Source: Christensenella sp. UBA941 (GTDB lineage: Bacteria > Bacillota > Clostridia > Christensenellales > UBA941). From it: a stretch of 12,121 nucleotides of DNA. The stretch lies in the NCBI GenBank assembly GCA_002293365.1, contig DBDD01000125.1, positions 1-12,121 of the forward strand, given 5' to 3'. The translations under genes and the position numbers were made by a program. How positions within the stretch are numbered: position 1 is the first letter of the stretch; each line of letters opens with the position of its first letter. Shown here piece after piece: positions 1-7,439 of the stretch. The notes under the pieces were generated by a model. That model ran no database searches. It was not told the DNA's origin and saw nothing but the letters and a program-made list of their open reading frames with translations.

Positions 1-60
1 CAGCACGAATCCGATCATGCAAAGACATAACGCCAGGGCTACTACTTTTGACTTTTTCAT
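1..60 (-). CDS. Start of a secreted ABC substrate-binding protein (LivJ/LivK-like), partial
   Basis: Only the first 20 codons are in the window; the gene continues past base 1. An ATG at 58-60 (minus strand) follows a strong GGAGG with A-rich spacing. The translated start is MKKSK followed by a hydrophobic run (VVALALCLCMIGFVL), which is the n- and h-region of a Sec signal peptide; the cysteines hint at a lipoprotein, but no full lipobox is visible. It lies 47 bases after livF on the same strand. The periplasmic or lipid-anchored binding protein of a branched-chain amino acid importer is therefore the natural reading. The signal peptide is seen directly; the binding-protein identity is inferred from context alone. 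Confidence 0.6.
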   Translation of the reverse strand, partial: MKKSKVVALALCLCMIGFVL

Positions 61-107
61 TTTTTCCTCCTTAGGCTTGTTGCCAGTTTATTTGAGTCAA
101 TGTTCCG

Positions 108-815
108 TTAAGCTCCTAAGTATTTACGCTTCACCTCCTCGCTTTGTAATAGATCTGCACCGGTGCCCTCCAGCGTCAGGCTGCCCACTTCAAAGACGTA
201 GGCATATTTCGCAATGGAAAGCGCCATTTCGGAATTCTGTTCGATAACCAGCGAAGGGATTTTGCGCTCAAGGTGGATTTTTTCGATCGTCTCAAATACC
301 AAATCGACCACGAACGGGGCAAGGCCCATAGACGGCTCGTCCAAAAGAAGCAGTTTGGGGTTGGACATCAGCGCCCTACCGATCGCCAGCATTTGCTGTT
401 CGCCTCCTGAAAGCGTTCCGGCGACTTGCTTTTGACGTTCTTTGATTCTGGGGAACAGCTCAAACACGCTTTCTATATTATCCTGTATGATTTTTTTATC
501 TTTTAGCGTATAAGCGCCCGCGTATAAATTCTCCAGTACCGTAACGGTTTTAAATATCTTTCTGCCTTCCGGACAAAGCGCGATTCCCCGCTTGATAATC
601 TCATGCGGCGGCAGCACCGTTAGCTCTTCGCCCTGATATTGAATGCTTCCGCTCGTTGGCCTCACAAGCCCGACAATCGAATTGATAAGTGTGGTTTTGC
701 CCGCTCCGTTTGCGCCGACGACGGCATAAATACCCTCGTCGCCTACTGTGATTGTGACGTCATTCAGCGCGCGTATAACGCCATAGTGACAAGTCAGATG
801 TTCAATGCGCAGCAT
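108..815 (-). CDS. livF: Branched-chain/hydrophobic amino acid ABC transporter ATPase LivF
   Basis: This is a 235-residue cytoplasmic ATPase subunit of a HAAT-family (branched-chain amino acid type) importer. Walker A is GANGAGKTT (34-42). The LivF-typical PEGR sequence lies at 82-85 where other ABC ATPases have the Q-loop. The signature is LSGGEQQ (135-141), Walker B is LLLLDEP (155-161), and the IEQN at 191-194 replaces the usual switch histidine, as is normal in LivF. Length is normal for the family. Its start codon lies inside the end of livG (14-base overlap), implying translational coupling. It would pair with LivG on the LivH/LivM permeases, which are not in this window. The actual substrate need not be leucine, isoleucine or valine: family members also carry amides, urea and other amino acids. 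Confidence 0.93.
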   Translation of the reverse strand: MLRIEHLTCHYGVIRALNDVTITVGDEGIYAVVGANGAGKTTLINSIVGLVRPTSGSIQYQGEELTVLPPHEIIKRGIALCPEGRKIFKTVTVLENLYAGAYTLKDKKIIQDNIESVFELFPRIKERQKQVAGTLSGGEQQMLAIGRALMSNPKLLLLDEPSMGLAPFVVDLVFETIEKIHLERKIPSLVIEQNSEMALSIAKYAYVFEVGSLTLEGTGADLLQSEEVKRKYLGA

Positions 816-1626
816 TCAGGATACCCCTCTTCCTGCCAAGATAGCAATCGATAACGTCGTCGTTATTTTGTATATCTTTGGGTTTGCCCTCGGCTATAAC
901 CTTGCCCGAATTAAGAACCGTCAAATTATCACAGATATCCATAACGAACCGCATATGATGCTCGATCAGCAATATCGTTTTGTTGTACTCGCTGCGGAGC
1001 TTTTGCACCAGCTGGGCGACGGCTCCGCTCTCCTGATCGTTCATACCGGCAACAGGCTCGTCCAATAAAACCAGCTTCGGCTCCGTTGCTAGCATGCGCG
1101 CTATCTCCAGGAGGCGCTGCTTGCCATACGGCAGATTACCGGCCAGCATATCCCTTTCTTCCGACAGCCCGACAAGCTCAAGCAAAGATTCCGCTCTCTC
1201 ATACATCAGCTTTTCGCTGGCGCGGAATTTCTTGCCGTTAAGCATCGCGCTTAAAAAGCCGTAGTTACTGTGTACACAGGAGGCTGTTGCGACGTTTTCC
1301 AAGACGCTCATTTGCGCAAAGAGATTTACGTTCTGGAATGTTCTTCCAAGCCCGATGTGATTGATCTTGTATGTAACCAGGTCGCTTACTTTCTTTCCGT
1401 CGAACATAACTTTGCCGCTTGTCGGCGAATAAAAGCCCGTGATGATATTAATCAATGTGGTTTTTCCGGATCCGTTCGGCCCAATCAAGCCGTGTATCTC
1501 GCCCTTATCCACGCACATATTTACGTCATCCAGCGCTACAAGGCCTCCAAAAACAATTCCGACTTGCTCAACTTCCAACAGCGGTCGTTGTGTAGCAGCC
1601 GCGCTCTGGCCAGATTTTTCCATCAT
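802..1626 (-). CDS. livG: Branched-chain/hydrophobic amino acid ABC transporter ATPase LivG
   Basis: This is the second ATPase of the importer, 274 residues. Walker A is GPNGSGKTT (49-57), the Q-loop is RTFQN (Q98), the LivG-type signature is LPYGKQR (165-171), Walker B is LVLLDEP (185-191), and the switch histidine is H223 in IEHH. I place the start at the ATG at 1626 because AAGGAG sits six bases upstream and the conserved domain begins soon after. The open frame continues upstream to a GTG at 1740, but those 38 extra residues resemble nothing in the family and lack a ribosome binding site. About 200 bases separate it from the upstream M24 gene; I see no convincing terminator or promoter there, so read-through from the catabolic genes is likely but not certain. 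Confidence 0.93.
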   Translation of the reverse strand: MMEKSGQSAAATQRPLLEVEQVGIVFGGLVALDDVNMCVDKGEIHGLIGPNGSGKTTLINIITGFYSPTSGKVMFDGKKVSDLVTYKINHIGLGRTFQNVNLFAQMSVLENVATASCVHSNYGFLSAMLNGKKFRASEKLMYERAESLLELVGLSEERDMLAGNLPYGKQRLLEIARMLATEPKLVLLDEPVAGMNDQESGAVAQLVQKLRSEYNKTILLIEHHMRFVMDICDNLTVLNSGKVIAEGKPKDIQNNDDVIDCYLGRKRGILNAAH

Positions 1627-1826
1627 CTGTGTCTCCTTATCTTTCCGTCCTAACACGTATGATGCTGAAGCATCCTTTAGCGAACCGGGCCCTTCGATCC
1701 ATCCGTCGAGAAAAGCCCGGTACCAAGGCGTGGCAGTCACATCGTGATATTTTTCGGTTTACTATTGTTCGCTGAAATGCCGGTTTGCCCGTGTGGCATG
1801 AGGACGACCCTCCGGCGGCCTGCCGG

Positions 1827-3482
1827 CTAATCTATACATAGATTGTAGCTCGTGTCTTTTCCAACCAAAAAGTTATCCTCTACGCCCATACAAGTTCCTC
1901 CCATGGACCATTGATACTCGTATGCGCATATAACGCCCTCCTGCAACGCAGCGTCGCTTGTGCCGACGAAGGTTAGATCGACGGGCTCCTGCAGCCCCAT
2001 AACATGGCCAACGTCGCGAGGGAACGTTTCGACGGATAGTACTTCCTTGGGCATCATATTTATTGCCGTAAACTCCTCGCGCGCGGACTCCGCCAAGCCA
2101 ATGCCAAAGTTATAAACTTCCTTTGAAAGCGTTCCGTGCTTTACGAACGGTATAATATCGTCTTGAATAAAGCCCAGGAGCTTATTATGTACCGCGCCGG
2201 CATGCTCTTCGAAGCATAGCGTGCGGGCTATATCCGTCGCGGCCAGGATAATGCCGTTTTCATCCTTTACCAACACTCCGGAGTCGATCTTAACTCCCCG
2301 TGAGGCCTTTGTGATTGGATAATCGTAAGGGTGACACGGCGTCAGCACGCGTCCGAACGGCATTATGGTCGTCCAATAATGATCGATCTTCAGCGGAATA
2401 TTGTTTTTCGCGCCGAATTCCTGCATAGCGTGCCAATATACTTCGGCCATATCCAGCTCATTAACGGAGCCGTCTTTTTCGAGCACGTTTTCGCGCACAT
2501 AGTCGAGCGCCTTTTCAAAGCCGTAGACTCCGGCGCGGCAGCCAATAATGTGGTAAGGAAGGCTAAACGAACCCTCCAGCATACACAAGCTGCGCGATAC
2601 GCTTTGCGCAAAGACGCAATTCGCTTCGTTCATGCCGAAATATCGATACCAGCCGTAAGAAAATTGGAGCTCTTCAATGCCGACGGCTTTATCCCCCACT
2701 TTTTCCGTATAGAAGTCCGCCGGGTTCAAAACGACCTGTTCCCGGCCAAACCCCTTGAGATATTTAGCGGATAATAAGTACACGTCTTCCCATTCCGGCG
2801 AATAAAGTACGCCAAACATGTCGTCATGGCATTCCTGTACGCCCAAACCGGACGCCTCCTGTACGCCAAGCTTGGATGTGAAGAACATAACGTCAACCTT
2901 TTTTTCGGCCATCAGCTTGTCCAGTATTTCAAATCTGTTGTCTACGGTGTTATCCAAATACCACTCAAGCTCTTTTTTGCTGCGCGAATTCGCAATTAGC
3001 TTTTTCGCGCTATCGACGGCGCCGGAACGGCTGCGCATAAAGCGCACTTTTATGAAATCGCGCGAAAGCGTGTATACATACCTCAAGGGCATGTAGGTTT
3101 CTTCTGCGATCGTGATATTGAAGCGCTTTTCAAACTGACTATACAGCGACATCGATAAGTCCTGCGGAATGAGCATATCCTTGTCGTCCCCGGCGACGTA
3201 TTCGATCGCGCTGTCCAAATCGGGATAAAAGCCGTCGCGATAATCGTCTCTGAAGAGAAAGTATGGTTTGAAATAAACGCGTTCGTCAACCTCGGGCATC
3301 AGCCCCAATTTATTGATTTCCTCTATGTTCGCGCCGTCCGCGCATTTCGCGACGATATATGATTTTTCTCCCTTTTTGATGTAGATAGGCACATCCGTGC
3401 GGCTATCGTAGCAGATCGTAGCCTGTAAGAAACGGTTCTGCAAATATGGGGTTTTCTGCAGATCTACCCGCACCTCTAACAT
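1827..3482 (-). CDS. M24-family (creatinase/aminopeptidase P-like) metalloenzyme
   Basis: The C-terminal part carries all five metal ligands of the M24 'pita-bread' fold in order (numbered from the ATG at 3482): D400 in KIDSG, D417 in ATDIARTL, H493 in RDVGHVMGL, E522 in AYEYQ and E535 in GVEDNF. A two-metal active site is therefore expected. Known members are Xaa-Pro aminopeptidases and dipeptidases, methionine aminopeptidase, creatinase and ectoine hydrolase, all acting on amide-type C-N bonds. At 551 residues it is longer than creatinase (about 400), with a large N-terminal region that I cannot match beyond a general creatinase-N-like layout. No signal peptide is seen. The ATG is preferred over an in-frame GTG six codons upstream because GGAGG lies seven bases before it. 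It is 31 bases downstream of the aminotransferase, so co-transcription is likely. The family is secure; the substrate is unknown. Confidence 0.8.
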   Translation of the reverse strand: MLEVRVDLQKTPYLQNRFLQATICYDSRTDVPIYIKKGEKSYIVAKCADGANIEEINKLGLMPEVDERVYFKPYFLFRDDYRDGFYPDLDSAIEYVAGDDKDMLIPQDLSMSLYSQFEKRFNITIAEETYMPLRYVYTLSRDFIKVRFMRSRSGAVDSAKKLIANSRSKKELEWYLDNTVDNRFEILDKLMAEKKVDVMFFTSKLGVQEASGLGVQECHDDMFGVLYSPEWEDVYLLSAKYLKGFGREQVVLNPADFYTEKVGDKAVGIEELQFSYGWYRYFGMNEANCVFAQSVSRSLCMLEGSFSLPYHIIGCRAGVYGFEKALDYVRENVLEKDGSVNELDMAEVYWHAMQEFGAKNNIPLKIDHYWTTIMPFGRVLTPCHPYDYPITKASRGVKIDSGVLVKDENGIILAATDIARTLCFEEHAGAVHNKLLGFIQDDIIPFVKHGTLSKEVYNFGIGLAESAREEFTAINMMPKEVLSVETFPRDVGHVMGLQEPVDLTFVGTSDAALQEGVICAYEYQWSMGGTCMGVEDNFLVGKDTSYNLCID

Positions 3483-3513
3483 AGTTTTGCCTCCGTTCAC
3501 TTTTTAATGGTTT

Positions 3514-4704
3514 TTAGAGCTTACGCAGCGCGGAGTCGAGCCGCTCCAAGCCGCGTTGAATATTTTCATAGGACGTCGTATAGGCCATACGCATGTAGCC
3601 TTCGCCGCCATCGCCGAAAGCGGAGCCATGAACCGCGGCTAAACCGGCTTCACGCAGGAAGAATTGAGCCGCCTCCTCCGAGGTCATTTTCAGCTCTTTT
3701 ACATTGGCGAATACATAGAACGCGCCTTTGGGGCTTACGCAGCTTATCCGCGGCATGGAATTGATGGAATCCACCATTAGCTTGCGCCGCCTGTCGTATT
3801 CGTCGGTCATAATTTTTACGCTTTCCTGCGGACCGTTAAGCGCTTCTATCGCGCCGTATTGGGCAAAAGTTGTAGCGCACGACGCAGCGTATTGGTGTGT
3901 GCGCACCAAGGATTCAATAAGCGATTTTTCCGCGCAAATCCAGCCGATACGCCAGCCGGTCATCGAATACGCTTTCGATACGCCGTTGATCGTAACCGTG
4001 CGTTCGCGCATGCCGTCCATTGTGGCTATGCTGATATGCTTGCACCCGTCATAAATAAAGTGCTCGTAAATCTCGTCGGTAATAACGATGAAGTCATGTT
4101 TGACCGCCATTTGGGCAATAGCGCGCAGATCCTCTTCAAGCATTACGCCGCCCGTGGGATTGTTCGGGCTAACGAGTACGAGGGCCTTCGTTTTCGGCGT
4201 AATACACTTTTCAATATCCTCCGCCGTAACCGCGAAGTTTTTCTCCTCGCGCAGCAAAACGGGGACGATATTCGCGCCCAGCATCTTGGGAATGTAGGCG
4301 TAGTTCAGCCATATCGGCATAGGGATTATGACTTCGTCGCCAGGGTTTAGGAACGTCGTAAGCGCCGTAGATACGGCTTCCACGCATCCGAGTGTGACCA
4401 TAATTTCGTTGTCGGGGCTGAAGTCCAGGCCATTATCGCGTTTCATTTTGTTCGCGATAGCAACTCTGAGCTCCTGCACGCCATAATTAGAGGCATAATG
4501 CACCATGCCCGCTTCCAGGGCGTCTTTGCATGCTTCTTTAATATTTTGCGGCGTATCGAAATCCGGCCGGCCCGTCGTCATATCGACGATATCTTTACCT
4601 TCCGCCTTTAGTTTGTTTGCCGCTTCCAGCATTTTGCGAGTACCTTGGAAGGGCAGTTCCTGTACGCGATCCGCTTCCCAGTGATTTGATTTTGCAATAG
4701 CCAT
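3514..4704 (-). CDS. Class I PLP-dependent aminotransferase (aspartate aminotransferase-like)
   Basis: This 396-residue cytosolic fold-type I aminotransferase moves an amino group between an amino acid and a 2-oxo acid. Landmarks, matched to classic aspartate aminotransferase roles, are N182 in SPNNPTG, D210 and Y213 in TDEIYEH (cofactor ring), K244 in GVSKAYSMTGWRIG (Schiff base), R252 (phosphate) and R372 in YMRMAY (substrate carboxylate). Length is typical and nothing is missing. The ATG follows AGGAGG with eight bases between. It sits between an aldolase and an M24 enzyme in the same orientation, so the likely job is converting a specific amino acid released or imported by the cluster into its 2-oxo acid. 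Annotation pipelines would probably call it AspC/PatA-like, but substrate specificity cannot be read from sequence. Confidence 0.9.
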   Translation of the reverse strand: MAIAKSNHWEADRVQELPFQGTRKMLEAANKLKAEGKDIVDMTTGRPDFDTPQNIKEACKDALEAGMVHYASNYGVQELRVAIANKMKRDNGLDFSPDNEIMVTLGCVEAVSTALTTFLNPGDEVIIPMPIWLNYAYIPKMLGANIVPVLLREEKNFAVTAEDIEKCITPKTKALVLVSPNNPTGGVMLEEDLRAIAQMAVKHDFIVITDEIYEHFIYDGCKHISIATMDGMRERTVTINGVSKAYSMTGWRIGWICAEKSLIESLVRTHQYAASCATTFAQYGAIEALNGPQESVKIMTDEYDRRRKLMVDSINSMPRISCVSPKGAFYVFANVKELKMTSEEAAQFFLREAGLAAVHGSAFGDGGEGYMRMAYTTSYENIQRGLERLDSALRKL

Positions 4705-4746
4705 TTTATAATCCTCCTAATGCTTTTTTATGTACGGCAACTAATA

Positions 4747-4775
4747 TTTTTACTATAACAAGATAACAATGTCAG
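4747..4775 (-). promoter_or_regulatory. Possible weak internal promoter before the aminotransferase
   Basis: In the 89-base gap between aldolase and aminotransferase, the minus strand shows CTGACA (4770-4775), 17 bases, then TAAAAA (4747-4752). The -35 is a 5/6 match and the -10 only 4/6. An 11-base palindrome, ATGTCAGACAT (4769-4779), overlaps the -35. This could be a secondary start or a chance match in AT-rich DNA. Confidence 0.25.
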
Positions 4776-4793
4776 ACATAAGCTCGCGGCTTT

Positions 4794-5588
4794 TTAACGC
4801 TCGGGATACGCCTCTTTAAAAAGCTCGACATTTTTCATCGCCGCATTGCCCAGCGTTGCTCCATCCGACATGACCATAACCAAGCTATAGCCGCGATCGT
4901 AAAGCTGTTTTGCCGCTTCAAAGCCGTTTGCAACGGTGGCTAGGAATTTATTGGAGGCGAGCACTTTTTCCTCAACAGGACGGATTACCGCCCGTACTTC
5001 CGGAGTATTCGGCTTGCAAAAGTAGCCCATCGAGCAGGCGAGATCCGTTGAACCGATAAAAATTCCATCTAGGCCGTCGACTTTAAGAATTTCGTCGATA
5101 TTCTGCGCCGCTTCAGGCGTCTCAACCGCAACCATGACGACTATCTCATCGTTGGCGTGCTCCATATAATTCATACTGTTCATATTCCAGCCCGGAGCCC
5201 TTGGACTGGGCGCGACGCCGCGCACTCCCGCCCTCGGGTACTTGCAGCTTTTGACGGCTTGCTCCGCTTCCTCGGCGGTATTTACAAATGGTACAAGTAT
5301 ACCATACAGCCCGGCGTCCAGCATGCGCTTAATCATTACCATATCGTTCCACGGCGCTCTGGCGAACGGTACGGATGAAAAGCGTCCCATCGCGCGAAGT
5401 TGATCTATTAGGCTAAGAATATTATTAGGGCCATGCTCCATATCGATCATCAATATGTCGATACCCGCCTTTGCGAAAATCTCCGCTGCAAAAGGACTTG
5501 CCGTCTGCAACCATCCCCCCAGCATCTTCTTTTTCTCACGGAGCATGTGCTTCGCAGGATTATAAAACACCTCGTCTAGCTTTAACAT
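4794..5588 (-). CDS. HpcH/HpaI-family aldolase (2-oxo acid, metal-dependent)
   Basis: This 264-residue class II aldolase belongs to the HpcH/HpaI family, whose members reversibly cleave 4-hydroxy-2-oxo acids or 2-keto-3-deoxy acids to pyruvate (or a relative) plus an aldehyde. The residues known from E. coli HpaI (His45, Arg70, Glu149, Asp175) are all present here at a constant offset of +7: H52 in DMEHGP, R77 in ARAPW, E156 in AVETPEA and D182 in GSTDLA. It should therefore be an active metal enzyme. The ATG follows GGAGAG. It is the first gene of the minus-strand cluster, behind a good promoter. The next gene is an aminotransferase, whose product would be a 2-oxo acid, which fits an amino-acid breakdown route. 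The substrate is not determined. Confidence 0.9.
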   Translation of the reverse strand: MLKLDEVFYNPAKHMLREKKKMLGGWLQTASPFAAEIFAKAGIDILMIDMEHGPNNILSLIDQLRAMGRFSSVPFARAPWNDMVMIKRMLDAGLYGILVPFVNTAEEAEQAVKSCKYPRAGVRGVAPSPRAPGWNMNSMNYMEHANDEIVVMVAVETPEAAQNIDEILKVDGLDGIFIGSTDLACSMGYFCKPNTPEVRAVIRPVEEKVLASNKFLATVANGFEAAKQLYDRGYSLVMVMSDGATLGNAAMKNVELFKEAYPER

Positions 5589-5675
5589 TGTTGACTCTCT
5601 CCATCTTTATGATTGTTTTTAACACGGCTGTACAGTACTGAGGATGCCTTGTTCAGAATGACTAACTACGGATTG

Positions 5676-5703
5676 ATTATAGCTAATCGACCATAAATGT
5701 CTA
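5676..5703 (-). promoter_or_regulatory. Sigma-A-type promoter of the aldolase operon
   Basis: On the minus strand, TAGACA (5698-5703, 5/6 match to the -35) and a perfect TATAAT (5676-5681) are separated by 16 bases. The start of transcription would fall near 5668, giving a leader of about 80 bases before the aldolase ATG. I see no riboswitch-like structure in that leader. The promoter lies 79 bases beyond the stop of the displaced degV 3' fragment. Confidence 0.65.
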
Positions 5704-5781
5704 TGAACTGGATTGATGAATATTTGCACTATATTATCATTTAGTTGATTTAACAAATACCTGGCGGAGCAAACAAGCTTA

Positions 5782-5872
5782 TTATTTTCTGAAGAACAGA
5801 ACCCCTAGCGTTCCCGGGCCGCAGTGGCTCGAAATCGTACAGCCCGCCTGAGTGACTATAATTTCTTCAAAA
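5782..5872 (-). pseudogene. Displaced 3' end of degV (last 28-29 codons)
   Basis: The minus strand reads FEEIIVTQAGC, then TISSHCGPGTLGVLFFRK and a stop at 5782-5784. This is the classic C-terminus of DegV/FakB proteins, with the conserved H-C-G-P-G-T-L-G motif. It has no start or ribosome binding site of its own, and a stop lies in frame upstream within the element. It continues exactly, in phase, from codon F253 of the degV 5' part at 7651-8410 when the element between the two CAAAA copies is removed. It is therefore a severed gene end, not a separate gene. The fragment has no visible decay, which suggests a recent insertion. Confidence 0.9.
5868..5872. repeat. Left junction repeat (CAAAA) of the element in degV
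   Basis: CAAAA is the point where degV 3' sequence stops and foreign sequence begins. An identical CAAAA sits at the other junction (7651-7655). It could be a recombination core, a coupling sequence or a short target duplication. Confidence 0.75.
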
Positions 5873-6067
5873 CGCCCAAAGGGCTGTATTGTAAGGGTAG
5901 GTATTCGTACCGGAATTTACAGGCGGGAAAGCCATTTGCGGCACAGATGGACGGACGCCCGCAGGAGAGAAACGGCGAAACGGAACACCGAGCCGCGACC
6001 ACCGAAAAAAATATTTCAAATCGGCGCGAAAAAGGTTCCGTTTTACCCCTGTTTTTTCTCCTATCAG

Positions 6068-6112
6068 TGAGGGGCTGTAATCAGATTACAGGGCAATCGG
6101 ATTACACCCTCA
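6068..6112 (+). repeat. Nested inverted repeats in the element's left arm
   Basis: GTAATC (6077-6082) and GATTAC (6084-6089) form a near-continuous 13-base palindrome. A second GATTAC (6100-6105) can pair with the same GTAATC, and flanking TGAGGG (6068-6073) pairs with CCCTCA (6107-6112). The result is either a dyad site for a DNA-binding protein or a 12-pair stem with a small bulge. The rest of the left arm, 5873-6191, holds no gene I can support. Function unknown. Confidence 0.5.
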
Positions 6113-6191
6113 GAACAAGGAAAGGAGCGCAGAAATCATTATCAGAGCCAGTATACCAAAGTTGCCCAAAATTGAAAAGGGGGATTGTCCA

Positions 6192-6314
6192 ATGCAGAAG
6201 CAGAGAAGCGGCAAGGCTGATAACCGTCAAAATATGCCGTTGCGCCTAACCAAGCGGATTGGACAGACCACCTACAAGGTGAATGTCGATTTTAGCAAGT
6301 CGAGCAACGAGTCA
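6192..6314 (+). pseudogene. Truncated tnpW-like transposon-encoded ORF
   Basis: An ATG after AGGGGG starts a basic peptide with MPLRLTKRIGQTTYKVNV and then DFSKSSNES. This matches, from memory, the N-terminal half of small 'transposon-encoded TnpW' proteins found in Clostridial integrative elements (pattern R-R/K-I-G-x-T-T-Y-x-V-x-V-x-F-S). After about 41 residues the similarity stops and the frame runs on to 6551 with low-complexity residues rich in S, R and P. The expected helical C-terminus is gone. An internal deletion that also removed neighbouring ICE genes is the likely cause. No function is expected from the remnant. Confidence 0.6.
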
Positions 6315-6473
6315 TGGAGATTATTACCATTTACACGGGTGTCTATTCAGACTCAATCGTGCGCGAGGAACAGCAAAGACAGCAGCCGCAGAAATCCCAC
6401 GGCCTTGACCGCTAATCGCCGCCTGGCCTATCCCGCCAGTCAAGGGGCTTTCGCGGCGGTTATCCACAGCTTT

Positions 6474-6492
6474 GCGGGGCTACGCGCCCCGC
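6474..6492. repeat. GC-rich hairpin in the mobile element
   Basis: GCGGGGC (6474-6480), a five-base loop TACGC, then GCCCCGC (6486-6492), followed by ACCCCCGACC. This motif is familiar from intergenic parts of Firmicutes ICEs. No T-run follows, so it is not a standard terminator on the plus strand. It lies just past the stop codon of the minus-strand CPBP gene (29 bases away). Confidence 0.5.
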
Positions 6493-6520
6493 ACCCCCGA
6501 CCTCTTACAAAGAACAGAGA

Positions 6521-7312
6521 TTATCTTAAAAACGGAATGTGCCGCAAATAATCGGCAAAGGTATTTATGCTTGAATGGACTATCATTGAATGTGTAATAC
6601 TTTTTGACTTCCAGACGATAAGCCCCAACAGCAGAGCGCACAGCGGATGCACAATCCAAAAGTTAATGCCTGTACCGATATAATAAATATGCCCCACCCA
6701 AAACAGCCCCGCTTGAATAAGGCATATCCATAAACTCTTTATTCCCTTGTCTTTCAGAAAGCCCCATAAAAAGCCACGAAATAAAGGCTCTTCCGAAATC
6801 GCCGCCGAAGATAACTGATAAAACCAAATATACGGAATATCAAATGCTTCAGCATTTTCGATAAACGGGAAACCTCTTATCGCGTGTATCGCTATTGGCA
6901 TAACGGCACAAAGCAAGATAGTCAGAAAAGTATTAGCGATAATAATTTTGATGTTTGCTTTTTCAAAATGGAATCTGTATTTACCTTTGGTAAATAAAAG
7001 TACAGCAAATAAAACGCCAATACCAACACGCACCCATAAAGTAGGGTCATAGTCATTTCCCGCAAGGATAGCCCAAAATGGTGCAGTTAAAAACAACAAA
7101 AGCGCAATCGGAGTTATGTTGTATTGCGCTAAGTCATTTCTATTTTGGTATATGAGCAATCCCGTCAAAACATAAGTGCCACACAAATAGATAATAAACA
7201 AAATTTCTACCGGCACAATATTAGCCGCACTCAAATACAGAAGCGGGAAACGTAGCACTAACAACGCGATAAGCATAAACAGTAGTTTGTTAGGTTTTTT
7301 GATTACTCCCAC
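6521..7312 (-). CDS. CPBP-family intramembrane metalloprotease (CAAX/Abi type), mobile-element cargo
   Basis: This is a 263-residue polytopic membrane protein. The three CPBP motifs are present: EEPLFRG with E174, E175 and R179; FWVGH with F204 and H208; and VHSSIN with H246 and N250. Eukaryotic relatives (Rce1) cleave CAAX proteins; bacterial members are linked to bacteriocin immunity or maturation, or have unknown roles. The start is a GTG at 7310-7312 with AAGGTG eight bases upstream; the nearest ATG is followed at once by a stop. The gene is visibly more AT-rich than the chromosomal genes around it, supporting separate ancestry. It is the only intact gene in the element, so it is the probable reason the element is kept. 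Family is confident; the actual substrate is unknown. Confidence 0.88.
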   Translation of the reverse strand: MGVIKKPNKLLFMLIALLVLRFPLLYLSAANIVPVEILFIIYLCGTYVLTGLLIYQNRNDLAQYNITPIALLLFLTAPFWAILAGNDYDPTLWVRVGIGVLFAVLLFTKGKYRFHFEKANIKIIIANTFLTILLCAVMPIAIHAIRGFPFIENAEAFDIPYIWFYQLSSAAISEEPLFRGFLWGFLKDKGIKSLWICLIQAGLFWVGHIYYIGTGINFWIVHPLCALLLGLIVWKSKSITHSMIVHSSINTFADYLRHIPFLR

Positions 7313-7439
7313 CTACATATCACCTTTTATCAAAAATTGTGTTCTCTTATCGCCACAGACGAACTGGATAGCACTAAATCATTATACTACAGCCGACCGA
7401 CCAAAACAACGCCATAACAACAAACAGCGCGGCGCACCC

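Noticed and set aside
1627..1740. A 38-residue N-terminal extension of LivG starting at a GTG
   Set aside because: No ribosome binding site precedes it, it resembles nothing in the family, and the internal ATG at 1626 has AAGGAG at good spacing.
1790..1826. A terminator after the M24 gene (CCGGC-AGGCC-GCCGG)
   Set aside because: The stem is only five pairs and no T-run follows.
3483..3500. An upstream GTG start for the M24 protein
   Set aside because: The GGAGG lies inside this stretch and serves the ATG at 3482; nothing precedes the GTG.
5824..6249. A plus-strand 141-residue ORF at the left end of the element
   Set aside because: It begins antisense to the degV 3' fragment and crosses the insertion junction, has no ribosome binding site and no recognisable motifs.
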